Below are positions 25,303 to 35,076 of a stretch of 64,000 bases of DNA, in pieces. The position numbers and the translations under genes were made by a program. The stretch comes from Methylophaga sp. (lineage in GTDB: Bacteria; Pseudomonadota; Gammaproteobacteria; Nitrosococcales; Methylophagaceae), in NCBI GenBank assembly GCA_002706095.1, contig PAJP01000001.1:124001-188000 (forward strand). Direction: 5' to 3'. Every line of letters starts with the position of its first letter. Position 1 is the first letter of the stretch. The notes below the pieces were generated by a model. That model did not search any database. It worked only from the letters and a program-made list of their open reading frames with translations, and was not told the origin of the DNA.

Positions 25303-27393
25303 TTAGTTCACTGATTGCTGATTCAGTTCAAGCCAGTCTGTTAGTAATAATGGTTTGTAAAAGTAATAACCTTGAATCAGATCACATGCCTTTGAGCGAA
25401 GGTACGTCGCTTGTGTAACCGTCTCAACACCTTCTGCAACCACTTTTAACTTCAGGGCTTTTGCCATTGATATCACCATATCCACAATCGGGTAATCCCC
25501 ATCTTCACTATGGATTTTGTCAATGAACGACTTATCAATTTTTAATTCATCAATAGGCAATTGACTTAGATAGCTTAGATTGGATTGTCCCGTGCCAAAG
25601 TCATCAATCGCGATCCCAAACCCGGCTGTTTTGAGTGCATGGATAACCGATGTTAATAGATTGATATTCTCAGCCATCACTGATTCTGTGACTTCGAAAA
25701 TAATCTGGTGAGTGGGCACATTATATTGTTTACATATGACTTCGAAGGTGTCAACTAATTTGGTATCAGCGAGCTGTCGAATACTGAGATTAACCGATAT
25801 TTTTTTGTGAAAATCAGGCACTCGCTGTCTAATCGATTTGAGCATTTCACAGACCTCCTCAAGCACAAAATACCCAACATCCACAATCACACCTGTACTT
25901 TCTGCCACACCGATAAAATCTAATAGATTAAGTGGTGCTGAATTCACATTGTCCCAGCGTAATAACGCTTCAGCAGAATCCACCTGATTAACTGAATTGA
26001 CTTTAGGTTGATAAACCACACTGAGTGAAGAAAAATCCAGACCACTTAACATAGATTGGGCAAGAGCAGCGACTTTCACAGTCCTGCCATAGTTTGTGTT
26101 TTCTACAAAAATGAGCTCACCAGATTTGCCTGTTTGTTTATGATTTTTCAGTGCATCTTCCAGCATGGGTAACATAGCACCATTTTTAACGGTGTCACTT
26201 TCAAAAAAAGACATGACCGCACTAATCGATAATTTATGCTTAAGTTGATGACTAACTGACTCTAATAAAATAGAAAAGGCATCCTGAACGGCATCTTTTA
26301 TATTAGCGTAGTTAACCTTTTCAATAGGTTGAATTGATTTGATGATAAATATATCACCACCGACACGATATATTCTGACGGGTAGGTTTTGCATCAAATG
26401 CTTGAGCTCGGTGGCGACATCGACGAGTAACTGATTGCAGTGGGCATGGCCATAAACAGCATTCAATTCGTTAAACCTATCAATATTCAGCAGACAGCCG
26501 AGGTAGCTTGCCCTGTTACTTTTTTTACCATAGATTTTTTCTAAATCAAGTTCTAGCGCCTCTCTGGAATATACGCCTGTTAAAGAATCATATAGCGCGG
26601 CTTTGAGTAAGCGAGCTTGTGTTAATTTCTTCTCAAACTGATCACGGATCACATATAAGAAATGAAAATCCTGCTCGCTTTTATGTAAAGACACGCCTAC
26701 TTCGACTTCGATAGTCTGACTATTTTGTTTGCTTAAATCCATCTGTTTGAATATGGGCGTGAAGTCATGCTGCTCAGTTATGGTTGATGTTTCTTGGTGA
26801 TGAGCAAGTTGATCATCGGGAATAATATCTTTGATATTTCTATTGGTCAGGTCATCGTATCCAAAGAGAGACTGACTATAATCGTTAGCCAATTCTATGT
26901 TGCCTTCTACATCTGTGATCATGACGGCCTCAGTCAGCATGCTTAATAGATGTACAAATTGCTCTTTCAATTGCTCTAGTTGAGTCTGTGAAGTTGATTT
27001 AACGGTATTAGCTATATGCGTTCGATTGATCAGCATCGAACGAATTTTTCTCTCAAGTAACAGTTCGTTTACTGGTTTTGTAATAAAATCTATAGCACCA
27101 TGAGATAATGACTTGAAGTGATTATCAAATTCGCCATGGGCGGTGATGACGATGACATTGATATGTTTCAGCTGCTCATTGTTGCTGAGTTCAGTTAAAA
27201 CATCAAAGCCATCGACATCAGGAAGTCCGATATCTAACAAGATGATATCAGGAACGATATCCCTGGCTGTAGCTATGGCACTCGCCCCTGAGTTAGCCAC
27301 ATAAATATCGCCTAAACTTTTTAATACAGTTGATAATTCCAGAATAATGACTGGATCATCATCAACGATTAAAATTTTTGTTTCCATACTCAT
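25303..27393 (-). CDS. Response regulator with PAS, degenerate GGDEF and EAL domains
   Basis: The product has about 697 residues; the start is set at the ATG at 27393, with a GTG three codons earlier as an alternative. Domains: receiver (1-125; ILIVDDDPV, phospho-Asp in DIILLDIGLPDVDG), PAS-like (about 150-260, EAVMITDVEGNIELAND), GGDEF (about 275-430) and EAL (about 445-690). The cyclase signature is RVGGDIF: the Glu of GGDEF is replaced by Ile, so cyclase activity is unlikely. The EAL part is intact (EALLRW, FEVTESV, IDDFGTGQSNLSYL, KIDKSFI, VAEGVET), so it probably hydrolyses c-di-GMP. It lies in an operon with the REC-GGDEF gene 12 bases upstream. Confidence 0.9.
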   Translation of the reverse strand: MSMETKILIVDDDPVIILELSTVLKSLGDIYVANSGASAIATARDIVPDIILLDIGLPDVDGFDVLTELSNNEQLKHINVIVITAHGEFDNHFKSLSHGAIDFITKPVNELLLERKIRSMLINRTHIANTVKSTSQTQLEQLKEQFVHLLSMLTEAVMITDVEGNIELANDYSQSLFGYDDLTNRNIKDIIPDDQLAHHQETSTITEQHDFTPIFKQMDLSKQNSQTIEVEVGVSLHKSEQDFHFLYVIRDQFEKKLTQARLLKAALYDSLTGVYSREALELDLEKIYGKKSNRASYLGCLLNIDRFNELNAVYGHAHCNQLLVDVATELKHLMQNLPVRIYRVGGDIFIIKSIQPIEKVNYANIKDAVQDAFSILLESVSHQLKHKLSISAVMSFFESDTVKNGAMLPMLEDALKNHKQTGKSGELIFVENTNYGRTVKVAALAQSMLSGLDFSSLSVVYQPKVNSVNQVDSAEALLRWDNVNSAPLNLLDFIGVAESTGVIVDVGYFVLEEVCEMLKSIRQRVPDFHKKISVNLSIRQLADTKLVDTFEVICKQYNVPTHQIIFEVTESVMAENINLLTSVIHALKTAGFGIAIDDFGTGQSNLSYLSQLPIDELKIDKSFIDKIHSEDGDYPIVDMVISMAKALKLKVVAEGVETVTQATYLRSKACDLIQGYYFYKPLLLTDWLELNQQSVN

Positions 27394-27405
27394 GCTATTC
27401 ACTCA

Positions 27406-28362
27406 TCAGTTACATTCAGTATTAGTTTTTTCACTTTCTTCTATACTAGAATAAGCTGCCAATTTATAGTTGTTTCTCCCACCACTCTTCACTTCATACA
27501 ATAAATCATCGGCTTTTTTTATAAATTGATTGATGGTGTGCTTGGTATCGTGTTTGTTGATGACGACACAGCCAAAACTCATCGTCACGTTGATGGATAT
27601 ATTGTTGTAACTATATTCGGATGAAGCAATCGCCTGACGTAGTCTTCTTAAAATAATGTCGGCTTCTGCCTCCGTTGCTTCACAATAAATTAAAAATTCT
27701 TCACCACCAAACCTGGCAGCAGTCTCGAACGGCCGAATGCTATTTCGCATACGATTGGATACATCGATTAATACGCGATCACCAATTTGATGACCGTAGG
27801 TATCATTAATGTGTTTAAAAAAATCAATATCAGCGATGATAAGACAATGACTGATCGATTTATCAGAACGGGCTAGTCTGGCAAGGTGTGTTTCGCAGGC
27901 TTTAATGGCAGCGCGTCTATTTAATAAGCCGGTCAACTCATCTGTATCGGCCAGTGATAAAAGCTTTTGTTGCATCTTAACAATACGCTCACCCACTCTT
28001 AATCGAGCGATAAATACGGCACCATGAATAGGCTTTTCAATAAAATCATCAGCCCCCACGTCTAGTGCTTTTTGTTCGATTTGACCAAAAGAGTTGGAGG
28101 TAATCATGATGATATATGGCGTGAGACTTAAGTTCAGCGCTATGATTTTCTGACATAGCTCCAGGCCATTGACTTCTGGCATCATCCAGTCAACAACAAT
28201 GATTTCCGGACTAGTGTCTCTGTTTGAGATAATTTCAATCGCTTGAGTGGCGTTATTGGCTATTAACGCATTCATACCTGCTTTTTGTACAAAGCTACTA
28301 GTCGTGATGCAATCGATATCATTGTCGTCAACAATCAGTACATGCATGTGCATTTTTTCCAT
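27406..28362 (-). CDS. Response regulator with active-looking GGDEF domain (diguanylate cyclase)
   Basis: The product has about 318 residues from the ATG at 28362; a TTG 12 codons earlier is possible and no good ribosome-binding site decides. The receiver domain has VLIVDDNDIDC and phospho-Asp in EIIVVDWMMPEVNG. The C-terminal GGDEF domain has DELTGLLNRRAA, IADIDFFKHINDTYGHQIGD and the intact active site RFGGEEF, so it should make c-di-GMP. The inhibitory RxxD site is not canonical (RPFE at that place). It is paired with the phosphodiesterase-type regulator downstream, an opposing enzyme pair under receiver control. Confidence 0.92.
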   Translation of the reverse strand: MEKMHMHVLIVDDNDIDCITTSSFVQKAGMNALIANNATQAIEIISNRDTSPEIIVVDWMMPEVNGLELCQKIIALNLSLTPYIIMITSNSFGQIEQKALDVGADDFIEKPIHGAVFIARLRVGERIVKMQQKLLSLADTDELTGLLNRRAAIKACETHLARLARSDKSISHCLIIADIDFFKHINDTYGHQIGDRVLIDVSNRMRNSIRPFETAARFGGEEFLIYCEATEAEADIILRRLRQAIASSEYSYNNISINVTMSFGCVVINKHDTKHTINQFIKKADDLLYEVKSGGRNNYKLAAYSSIEESEKTNTECN

Positions 28363-28546
28363 GACAGTGAATTTTGATACCAAGTTTCTACTTCTCAATC
28401 TTAACTATCAAGCCTTAATATTCATTTTTTATCAAATCCTATAGGATCAACACATCATTAAAATAATTTCTTCATAGATTGTTTTTTATGTCGATACATA
28501 AAAAATACCAACTCTGTTACTCTCAGTGCATAGCTAAGGGAAGATC

Positions 28547-29848
28547 ATGGATTCAGAAAAAATCTTTACTCAACCAAAAGATAATATCTCTGTCGGGAGA
28601 CGTTCTTTTATCAAAAAATCTGGTGTATTAGCTGGCCTATCCGTTTTATCAAGCAAAGCGCCCTTTGTCTTTGCCAGAACGACACCAACTTTACGCGTGA
28701 TGGGCACACACGTGACGCTACAAGAAGAGATAAGACAACAAGCCATGGCTGATCTTGGTATTAATATCGTTTTTGAACCAGGTGGCGAGGCTGAGCTTAT
28801 TCAAAAAGCCACAACACAACCAGGTTCCTTTGATATCTATGAGCAATGGACCGATAGTATTCGACAGCTCTGGCAGGCATCTGTAATTCAGCCCATTGAT
28901 ACGGAACGTTTAAACTACTGGGATGAAATCAATGCCCTATCAAAAACAGGGAAAATTGCACCTGAAGCTAATATTGGCTTAGGTGATGCACCACATAAAA
29001 TTTTAAATATTCAAGCTGATGGCAGTTTAGGAACTGAATTCACCGGCAAGATTAGTTTTTTACCCTATGTTCACAATGTGGATTCATTTGGCTATAACAC
29101 GAATGCCATAAAAAAAGGCATTCCGTATGAAACGGAAAGTTGGTCCTGGTTACTAGATGAGCAATATCGCGGAAAAGTGGGCATTGTTAATTCTCCGACC
29201 ATCGGTATCTTTGATTTGGCTCTGGCTGCAGAGAGTAAAGGTCTGATTAATTTCAATGATATGAGCGATATGACGCAAACCGAAATTGATGGCCTCTTTT
29301 CTATTTTGCTGGATTTCAAAAAACAACATCACTTTGCAGGTTTCTGGAATTCGGTACCTCAATCAATTGATTATATGCGTCAAGGTCGGGTACACCTGGA
29401 AAGCATGTTTTCACCGGCAGTATCAGCACTCAATGGCGATGGCATACCAGTTACTTATGCAGCCCCCAGAGAAGGTTACCGTGCCTGGCATGGTGTGATG
29501 TGTTTATCCAGTGAATGCCAAGGGTTTGTCAAAGATGCCGCTTATGATTATATGAACTGGTGGCTAAGTGGTTGGGCTGGTGCTTATGTTGCCCGTCAAG
29601 GTTATTACATTTCAAATCCGGAACGATCAAAACCTTTATTAGACAAAAATGAATGGGATTACTGGTATGAAGGAAAAGAGGCCACAGCGGATCTAAAAGG
29701 TACGGATGGCAAGATTTCAGTCAAGGCTGGTGATATCCGTACCGGCGGAGCCTACACCACACGATTAAGCAATATCGCTGTCTGGAATACGGTTATGCCA
29801 AATTATGATTATTCGCTACAAAAATGGTATGAGTTTTTATTAGCATGA
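28547..29848 (+). CDS. Tat-exported extracellular solute-binding protein (PotD-like)
   Basis: The 433-residue protein has a twin-arginine signal (GRRSFIKKSGVLAGLSVL), cleavage near VFA-RT. The mature region resembles spermidine/putrescine-type binding proteins: LRVMGTHVTLQEEI, PGSFDIYEQW, SFGYNTNAI and GKVGIVNSPTIGIFD. No transporter permease or ATPase gene is nearby. Its stop overlaps the start of a hybrid histidine kinase (ATGA), which suggests it serves as the periplasmic ligand sensor for that kinase, as TorT does for TorS. AAGGGAAG precedes the ATG. Ligand unknown. Confidence 0.85.
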   Translation: MDSEKIFTQPKDNISVGRRSFIKKSGVLAGLSVLSSKAPFVFARTTPTLRVMGTHVTLQEEIRQQAMADLGINIVFEPGGEAELIQKATTQPGSFDIYEQWTDSIRQLWQASVIQPIDTERLNYWDEINALSKTGKIAPEANIGLGDAPHKILNIQADGSLGTEFTGKISFLPYVHNVDSFGYNTNAIKKGIPYETESWSWLLDEQYRGKVGIVNSPTIGIFDLALAAESKGLINFNDMSDMTQTEIDGLFSILLDFKKQHHFAGFWNSVPQSIDYMRQGRVHLESMFSPAVSALNGDGIPVTYAAPREGYRAWHGVMCLSSECQGFVKDAAYDYMNWWLSGWAGAYVARQGYYISNPERSKPLLDKNEWDYWYEGKEATADLKGTDGKISVKAGDIRTGGAYTTRLSNIAVWNTVMPNYDYSLQKWYEFLLA

Positions 29849-32571
29849 GTAAATGGCATCAATCTACACTGATGAGTCAGCTTGGGATACGCAAGCGTGT
29901 CTTTATTGGTTTCGCCAGCCTTGCGTTGATTTCTTTGTTTATTGTCATTGTGAATTTATTTTCTCTGACAAATGTTGAAAAACTATTCAATGACTATACA
30001 AAGTCTATTTCTTATACACGGCTGATGTCTGAAGTCGAAGCAGATATTATTGAACTTAATCGAAAAATATTAGTATTTCGCATCACGGATAGTCAGTCAT
30101 CCATTACAGATATTCAACGATTATTAAAAAACCTACAAACGAGTATTCATAGTCTTTCTGTTTCATCGGAGTCCAGTGAGGAATCAGCTGCCATTTATCC
30201 CAAATTTACCGATTCACTTGAGAACCTCTACGAGAAAACGGCAAAATTGAATGATGAACGTTTGGTGTTAAAGCAGTTACATAGTCAACTGGAACAACAG
30301 TTTAGTTCTGTTTATGACATGCTCGACACCATGACAAAGCAACATAAGAAGTCTGAAGAAGTGATTTTATTGTATGAAATTCGTTCTTCGATCGCTTTTG
30401 CTCAGAATCAAATTATTCAATACTTTCAGAGCCGTACCAACAAAACGCGTTTAAATTTCGTTGACACATTTAATCAAGCAAAAACGGATATTGCTGTCTA
30501 TTCAGAGCTCGCTTCCACCTCTGAAAAAGAAAGACAATTAATCATTAATCTCAACAATCAACTTGATACCATCAAAAATACCTTCTTTCGTACGATTCAA
30601 GCAGATCGCAATTTTATTTTTCTGGTCAATGTGGTGATTGCAGGGGAAGCCTCTGAATTAAAAAGCCTGTCTGTGCAATTAAAAGATTATTCCATTGAGA
30701 GACAAACAGCACTTTTTAGTAGCACCAATAATAATCTGCAACTATATAAGTTTATCGCTTTTATCGGTTCCTTTTTTCTGATGGCCATCGCCCTCATGAT
30801 TTCTGGCAGGGTCAGTCGCGCTATCACGGTCCCCATTTCTGATATCAGTAAGACATTTGAAGATATCAGTTCTGGTCGAGAAACCTTATCTATTCCTGGT
30901 ATCGATCGGCATGATGAAATAGGTAAGTTAGCCCGATCGGCTACCTTATTTAAACAAAGTGCGGATGAAACAAAACGCCTCTTAAAAGAAACAGAAGAAT
31001 TAGCTGAAAAATTAAGTTTAAGAGAAGTGGAGCTGGAACTGTCTGCGAAGAAAGCAAATGCAGCCGCCGATGCAAAAAGTGCTTTTCTGGCGAATATGAG
31101 TCATGAGATAAGAACACCAATGAATGGCATCCTTGGCATGATTAATCTGCTAAGCGATACCCAACTTACGGAAAAACAACATCAGTTTGCCCACAACATT
31201 AAAATCAGTGCCGAATCATTGATGCGAATCATTAATGATATTCTGGATTATTCAAAAATTGAGTCTGGCAAGCTCTCTATTGAAGAAATGGCATTTAATT
31301 TAGAAAAACTGATTTCAGATATTGGCAGAGTGGTTGAACCCAATGCACATAATAAAGGCCTTCAAGTCCTCTGCCCTGCCAATGCAATTGAGAATGTACA
31401 AATTATTTCTGATCCAATTCGTCTCAGACAAATCCTGCTTAACCTGCTTTCTAACGCCGTCAAATTTACCGAAAATGGTTCAGTCGAACTCATGATTGAT
31501 ATCAAGTCAGTCGATGACAACAGCCTTAACCTTGATTTTTCTGTTATTGATACTGGCATCGGCATATCAGAAGAAGAGCTGACCAATTTATTTGAGCGGT
31601 TTAGCCAACTTGATTCAGCTTCAACCAGAAAAGCCGGTGGTACCGGTCTTGGGTTAGCTATCAGTGCTGAGTTAGTGAGCATGCTGGGAGGACAACTGGA
31701 AGTTGACTCAACTGTTGGGGCTGGCAGTCATTTTTATTTCACCATTACGGTGAAAAAAGATAAGGTTTTACCTCCTCGAGTACTGACCACAAAATTCACA
31801 CAATTTTTTGCCTATACCAGTAATGAAAAATTAAGCACCTATTTAGAAAGCTTATTTACTAAATGGGGAAATCATCTACATATCACCTCTTCATTACTGC
31901 TGATTGAGACAACGGTTCGAGAGGAAGATACCGATGTGGTGCTGATGGTTGATAGCGCCATGCTGAACCACATCAACGAAAATAAACTCAAACAACTCAA
32001 ATCCAAAAATATTAAGATTATTTTGCTGTCATCATTGGCAGATGATTTGAGTCGTTCACTGATAAGTGATTTATCAGATGTCACCGTGATCAAACCTATC
32101 AGTGCGTCAGAGTTATTTAATGCGAGCCGCTTATTATCAGAACAGCTTATCGAGCAACATGCACAACCTACTGCAGACACTGCTTCGTTACCCACCTTTT
32201 CATCAAGTAAGGTCCTTCTGGTTGAAGACGATGAAATCAACCAGATGGTGGCCAGCGGTATCCTCGCGAAATATGGAATGATGGCTGATATTGCAGAAAA
32301 TGGTGAAGTCGCTTTAAATAAACTGCGTGAGAAGCAATACGATATTGTCTTTATGGATTGTATGATGCCGGTCATGGATGGCTTTACCGCCACACAACAG
32401 CTTCGCTCAGGTCAGGCCGGGGAGTTCAATCTGTCGACCCCGGTTATCGCCCTCACAGCAGATGTGATGGAAGGTGTAAAAGAAAAATGTCTCTCAGCAG
32501 GTATGTCAGACTATTTAACCAAACCGATAATGCCCAATACCCTGTTAGATATGCTAAAAAAATGGCTTTAA
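29845..32571 (+). CDS. TorS-like hybrid sensor histidine kinase
   Basis: The 908-residue protein has TM1 (about 18-40), a helical periplasmic sensor (about 45-300), TM2 (about 302-322), HAMP, HisKA (NMSHEIRTPMNGILGM), HATPase (NLLSNAVKF, DTGIGISEEEL, GTGLGLAIS), a degenerate receiver-like segment (about 640-745) and a C-terminal receiver (VLLVEDDEINQMVA, phospho-Asp in DIVFMDCMMPVMDG). There is no Hpt domain, so phosphotransfer must continue to a separate protein. The helical periplasmic sensor and overlapping solute-binding protein gene resemble TorTS architecture. It overlaps the convergent kinase gene by four bases at its 3' end. Confidence 0.92.
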   Translation: MSKWHQSTLMSQLGIRKRVFIGFASLALISLFIVIVNLFSLTNVEKLFNDYTKSISYTRLMSEVEADIIELNRKILVFRITDSQSSITDIQRLLKNLQTSIHSLSVSSESSEESAAIYPKFTDSLENLYEKTAKLNDERLVLKQLHSQLEQQFSSVYDMLDTMTKQHKKSEEVILLYEIRSSIAFAQNQIIQYFQSRTNKTRLNFVDTFNQAKTDIAVYSELASTSEKERQLIINLNNQLDTIKNTFFRTIQADRNFIFLVNVVIAGEASELKSLSVQLKDYSIERQTALFSSTNNNLQLYKFIAFIGSFFLMAIALMISGRVSRAITVPISDISKTFEDISSGRETLSIPGIDRHDEIGKLARSATLFKQSADETKRLLKETEELAEKLSLREVELELSAKKANAAADAKSAFLANMSHEIRTPMNGILGMINLLSDTQLTEKQHQFAHNIKISAESLMRIINDILDYSKIESGKLSIEEMAFNLEKLISDIGRVVEPNAHNKGLQVLCPANAIENVQIISDPIRLRQILLNLLSNAVKFTENGSVELMIDIKSVDDNSLNLDFSVIDTGIGISEEELTNLFERFSQLDSASTRKAGGTGLGLAISAELVSMLGGQLEVDSTVGAGSHFYFTITVKKDKVLPPRVLTTKFTQFFAYTSNEKLSTYLESLFTKWGNHLHITSSLLLIETTVREEDTDVVLMVDSAMLNHINENKLKQLKSKNIKIILLSSLADDLSRSLISDLSDVTVIKPISASELFNASRLLSEQLIEQHAQPTADTASLPTFSSSKVLLVEDDEINQMVASGILAKYGMMADIAENGEVALNKLREKQYDIVFMDCMMPVMDGFTATQQLRSGQAGEFNLSTPVIALTADVMEGVKEKCLSAGMSDYLTKPIMPNTLLDMLKKWL

Positions 32572-34337
32572 TGATGGAGCATTTTTTCCATCAATAATCG
32601 TAATTGCACAGGTTTGATAGGCTTTTGTAGTCGTAAAAAGCCATGGTCTTTAATCTCATTAATCACAGACTCACTGGTGTCTCCGGTGATAATAATGGCT
32701 GATGTTTTTCCTATAATAGATTCAATATAAGAGACAAAAGCACAACCGTTGTAATCACCAGGCATCCTGTAGTCAACGAGTAGAAACTCGGGAGGAGCCT
32801 CTGATTTAATGGCTTCAATTGCCGCTTCTGTCGATGTATATGCGCGGCATTCACATCCCCAGCTATTGAGTAACTCAGTCATCGCCTCAACAATACTTAG
32901 CTCATTATCGACAATCATGACGTTAAGATTTTCTAATCTATTTTGACGCAGTGATAAGCTAGGTGTTGTAGCCCCTACAGCATTATTGTCTTCATCACTT
33001 AATGGCAGACATAAAATAATCTCTGTGCCCTTTCCTACTTCAGACTGTATATGGAAAGAGTGCTCAAGCAGATCCAGAATCCGACGAACGATGGCTAAGC
33101 CCAGTCCCAGCCCTTTTTGTCTGTTTCTTTCAGGATTGTGGAGCTGAACAAACTCATCAAAAATATCATTGAGCGAATCCTCAGGAATCCCAATACCGCT
33201 ATCGACAATATGCAAACGAATGTGTGTTTTATCTTTCTCAGAAAGGTAAACAGTGACGCCGCCTTGTTTTGTATAACGAATCGCATTCACTAATAAATTC
33301 GTTATCACCCGCTCTATTAATAAGGGATCAGTAAATACGTTATAAGACGCTGTTTGCATATCAAAACTAAGTTGATGTCTTGCAGCATCAATTTCAAATG
33401 GCGCTTTTATTTTTTCTAACAAACTGCCTATATCAAAGCTGACTTTATTGGCATGAACGATATCCGCATCCAGCCGAGAGATATCGAGCAATACATCCAA
33501 CAACTCATTTAATGACTGAAGGCCCTGTTGAATATTTTGAATATCTTGTTGTTGAGATGCTGATGTTAGTTTTTGACCGAGTAGCTCGGTGAATAAATTA
33601 ACGGCATGTAAAGGTTGACGTAAATCATGACTGGCAGAGGCTAGAAAGCGTGATTTATCACGATTGGCTTTATCAGCGACCTCTTTTTGTTCTTGTAGAT
33701 CGCGAATAAGGTCCAAGTTTTCATATTGTAATTTCAGTGACTGGACGATGACTTTATACAGGTTTAAACAAAAGGCAAATGTCGCAGCTAAATAGACAAT
33801 AGAGCCAAACCCCATCCAATTATAAAAATGCTCATCCTGAAACAGCATAATCAGGCTAAGAGGCAACATGGTAGGCAGAGAAAAAGCAGCATAAGCAACA
33901 GGTCTGGCAGAGAGTGAAGCCAAGCTGCCTGCCAGCATGCACACTAATGTCAAAATCACAAAGGCGATGTTAGAAATGTGCGCCGGATCAAAAAACAGGA
34001 TGCCCGCCGTCCCCCATATACAGCCAGAAAAAAAGGCTAATAAAATCTGGACTCTGCCATATTGGAAAACCTCTGTAGTCTGCGCTGTTTCAATATTTAA
34101 GCTTTGGTAATGCCACCATCTCACGATGATTAATAGATATAAGACAGTAAACCAGGCAATAGCGGCCAGCGAATACGATGTATTCTGCATGACGAGTGTG
34201 ATGGGGATGGCACCAAGTGCATTACCGATAAGGGTGGCGGGACAATTACGATGAGCAATCAGAATTTTTTCAATATCTATCTTTTGTTGATATCGCCCCA
34301 GATCAGTAGACGATTGTTGGTTAGTAAATCGAAACAT
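32568..34337 (-). CDS. Membrane hybrid histidine kinase with C-terminal receiver
   Basis: The 589-residue protein has about six N-terminal transmembrane helices (residues 35-205) without a periplasmic domain, a short coiled linker, HisKA (SASHDLRQPLHAVNLF), HATPase (NLLVNAIRYT, DSGIGIPEDSL, GLGLGLAIVRRIL) and a C-terminal receiver (VMIVDNELSIVEAM, phospho-Asp in FLLVDYRMPG). The sensing part resembles MASE-like helical modules that respond to membrane or cytoplasmic cues. Its start overlaps the stop of the NarL-type regulator by one base (TAATG), so the pair is co-translated. Confidence 0.92.
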   Translation of the reverse strand: MFRFTNQQSSTDLGRYQQKIDIEKILIAHRNCPATLIGNALGAIPITLVMQNTSYSLAAIAWFTVLYLLIIVRWWHYQSLNIETAQTTEVFQYGRVQILLAFFSGCIWGTAGILFFDPAHISNIAFVILTLVCMLAGSLASLSARPVAYAAFSLPTMLPLSLIMLFQDEHFYNWMGFGSIVYLAATFAFCLNLYKVIVQSLKLQYENLDLIRDLQEQKEVADKANRDKSRFLASASHDLRQPLHAVNLFTELLGQKLTSASQQQDIQNIQQGLQSLNELLDVLLDISRLDADIVHANKVSFDIGSLLEKIKAPFEIDAARHQLSFDMQTASYNVFTDPLLIERVITNLLVNAIRYTKQGGVTVYLSEKDKTHIRLHIVDSGIGIPEDSLNDIFDEFVQLHNPERNRQKGLGLGLAIVRRILDLLEHSFHIQSEVGKGTEIILCLPLSDEDNNAVGATTPSLSLRQNRLENLNVMIVDNELSIVEAMTELLNSWGCECRAYTSTEAAIEAIKSEAPPEFLLVDYRMPGDYNGCAFVSYIESIIGKTSAIIITGDTSESVINEIKDHGFLRLQKPIKPVQLRLLMEKMLHH

Positions 34338-34954
34338 TAATCCAAACCAAGTTGGTGAGCTTTTTTACCGGCTTCGCTACGGCTTTGTGTACCCAATGCT
34401 TGAAAAATGGCACTGACGTGTGATTTCACGGTTGGCATGCTTATCGAGAGCTGTTCAGCAATCGCCTGATTAGAGAATCCCTGCCTCATCAGCCTTAACA
34501 CTTCAAGCTGACGCTGGGTAAGATTGTGCTGACTCGCCCACTGCTCTGCTTTTGGTTTTAGCTTGTCCATGTCACTGTCTGGAAACACTTTCTGACCCAA
34601 CATCACTTGCTCGATGGTCTGAAGAATGGTCTCTCCTGATGACGACTTAGGAATAAAACTCATGGCACCGAGGTTAAAGGCAGTATCAATATCTATCGGA
34701 TCAGTCGATGCTGAAACAATAATAATCGGCACCAGACACGATGAATCCGATAAGGACGCTAACAACTGAAAGCCATCCATGATCGGCAAACGAAGATCAA
34801 TCAAGGCCACGTCATATTGTCCCGAACTTAACTTATCAAAGGCCTCTTTACCGTTATTGACAGTATCAATGATATCAATGCTATCTGCCTTGCTGAGTAA
34901 GGCTGATAAGCCATCTAAAAATAACTGATGGTCATCAACTAGTAATAGTTTCAC
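34337..34954 (-). CDS. NarL/LuxR-family response regulator
   Basis: The 205-residue protein starts with GTG. Receiver: LLLVDDHQLFLDGL with phospho-Asp in DVALIDLRLPIMDG. C-terminal LuxR-type helix-turn-helix: LTQRQLEVLRLMRQGFSNQA and SMPTVKSHVSAIFQALG. It is paired with the overlapping hybrid kinase. Target genes are unknown. Confidence 0.93.
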   Translation of the reverse strand: MKLLLVDDHQLFLDGLSALLSKADSIDIIDTVNNGKEAFDKLSSGQYDVALIDLRLPIMDGFQLLASLSDSSCLVPIIIVSASTDPIDIDTAFNLGAMSFIPKSSSGETILQTIEQVMLGQKVFPDSDMDKLKPKAEQWASQHNLTQRQLEVLRLMRQGFSNQAIAEQLSISMPTVKSHVSAIFQALGTQSRSEAGKKAHQLGLD

Positions 34955-35029
34955 GTCTGCGCCTGCCTTTTATTATTTTTATAGGTCATTATTCATAAAA
35001 TTGAAAAATCAGCCTAGTTTAAATGAAAA

Positions 35030-35055
35030 AAAAGCCGTCATTAACGACGGCTTTT
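35030..35055 (-). terminator. Intrinsic terminator of the repeat-protein gene
   Basis: A perfect 10-bp stem AAAAGCCGTC / GACGGCTTTT has loop ATTAAC; on the minus strand the stem is followed by an eight-base T run. It lies 22 bases past the repeat protein's stop. Confidence 0.85.
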
Positions 35056-35076
35056 TCCTCGCGTTTCACATTGACT

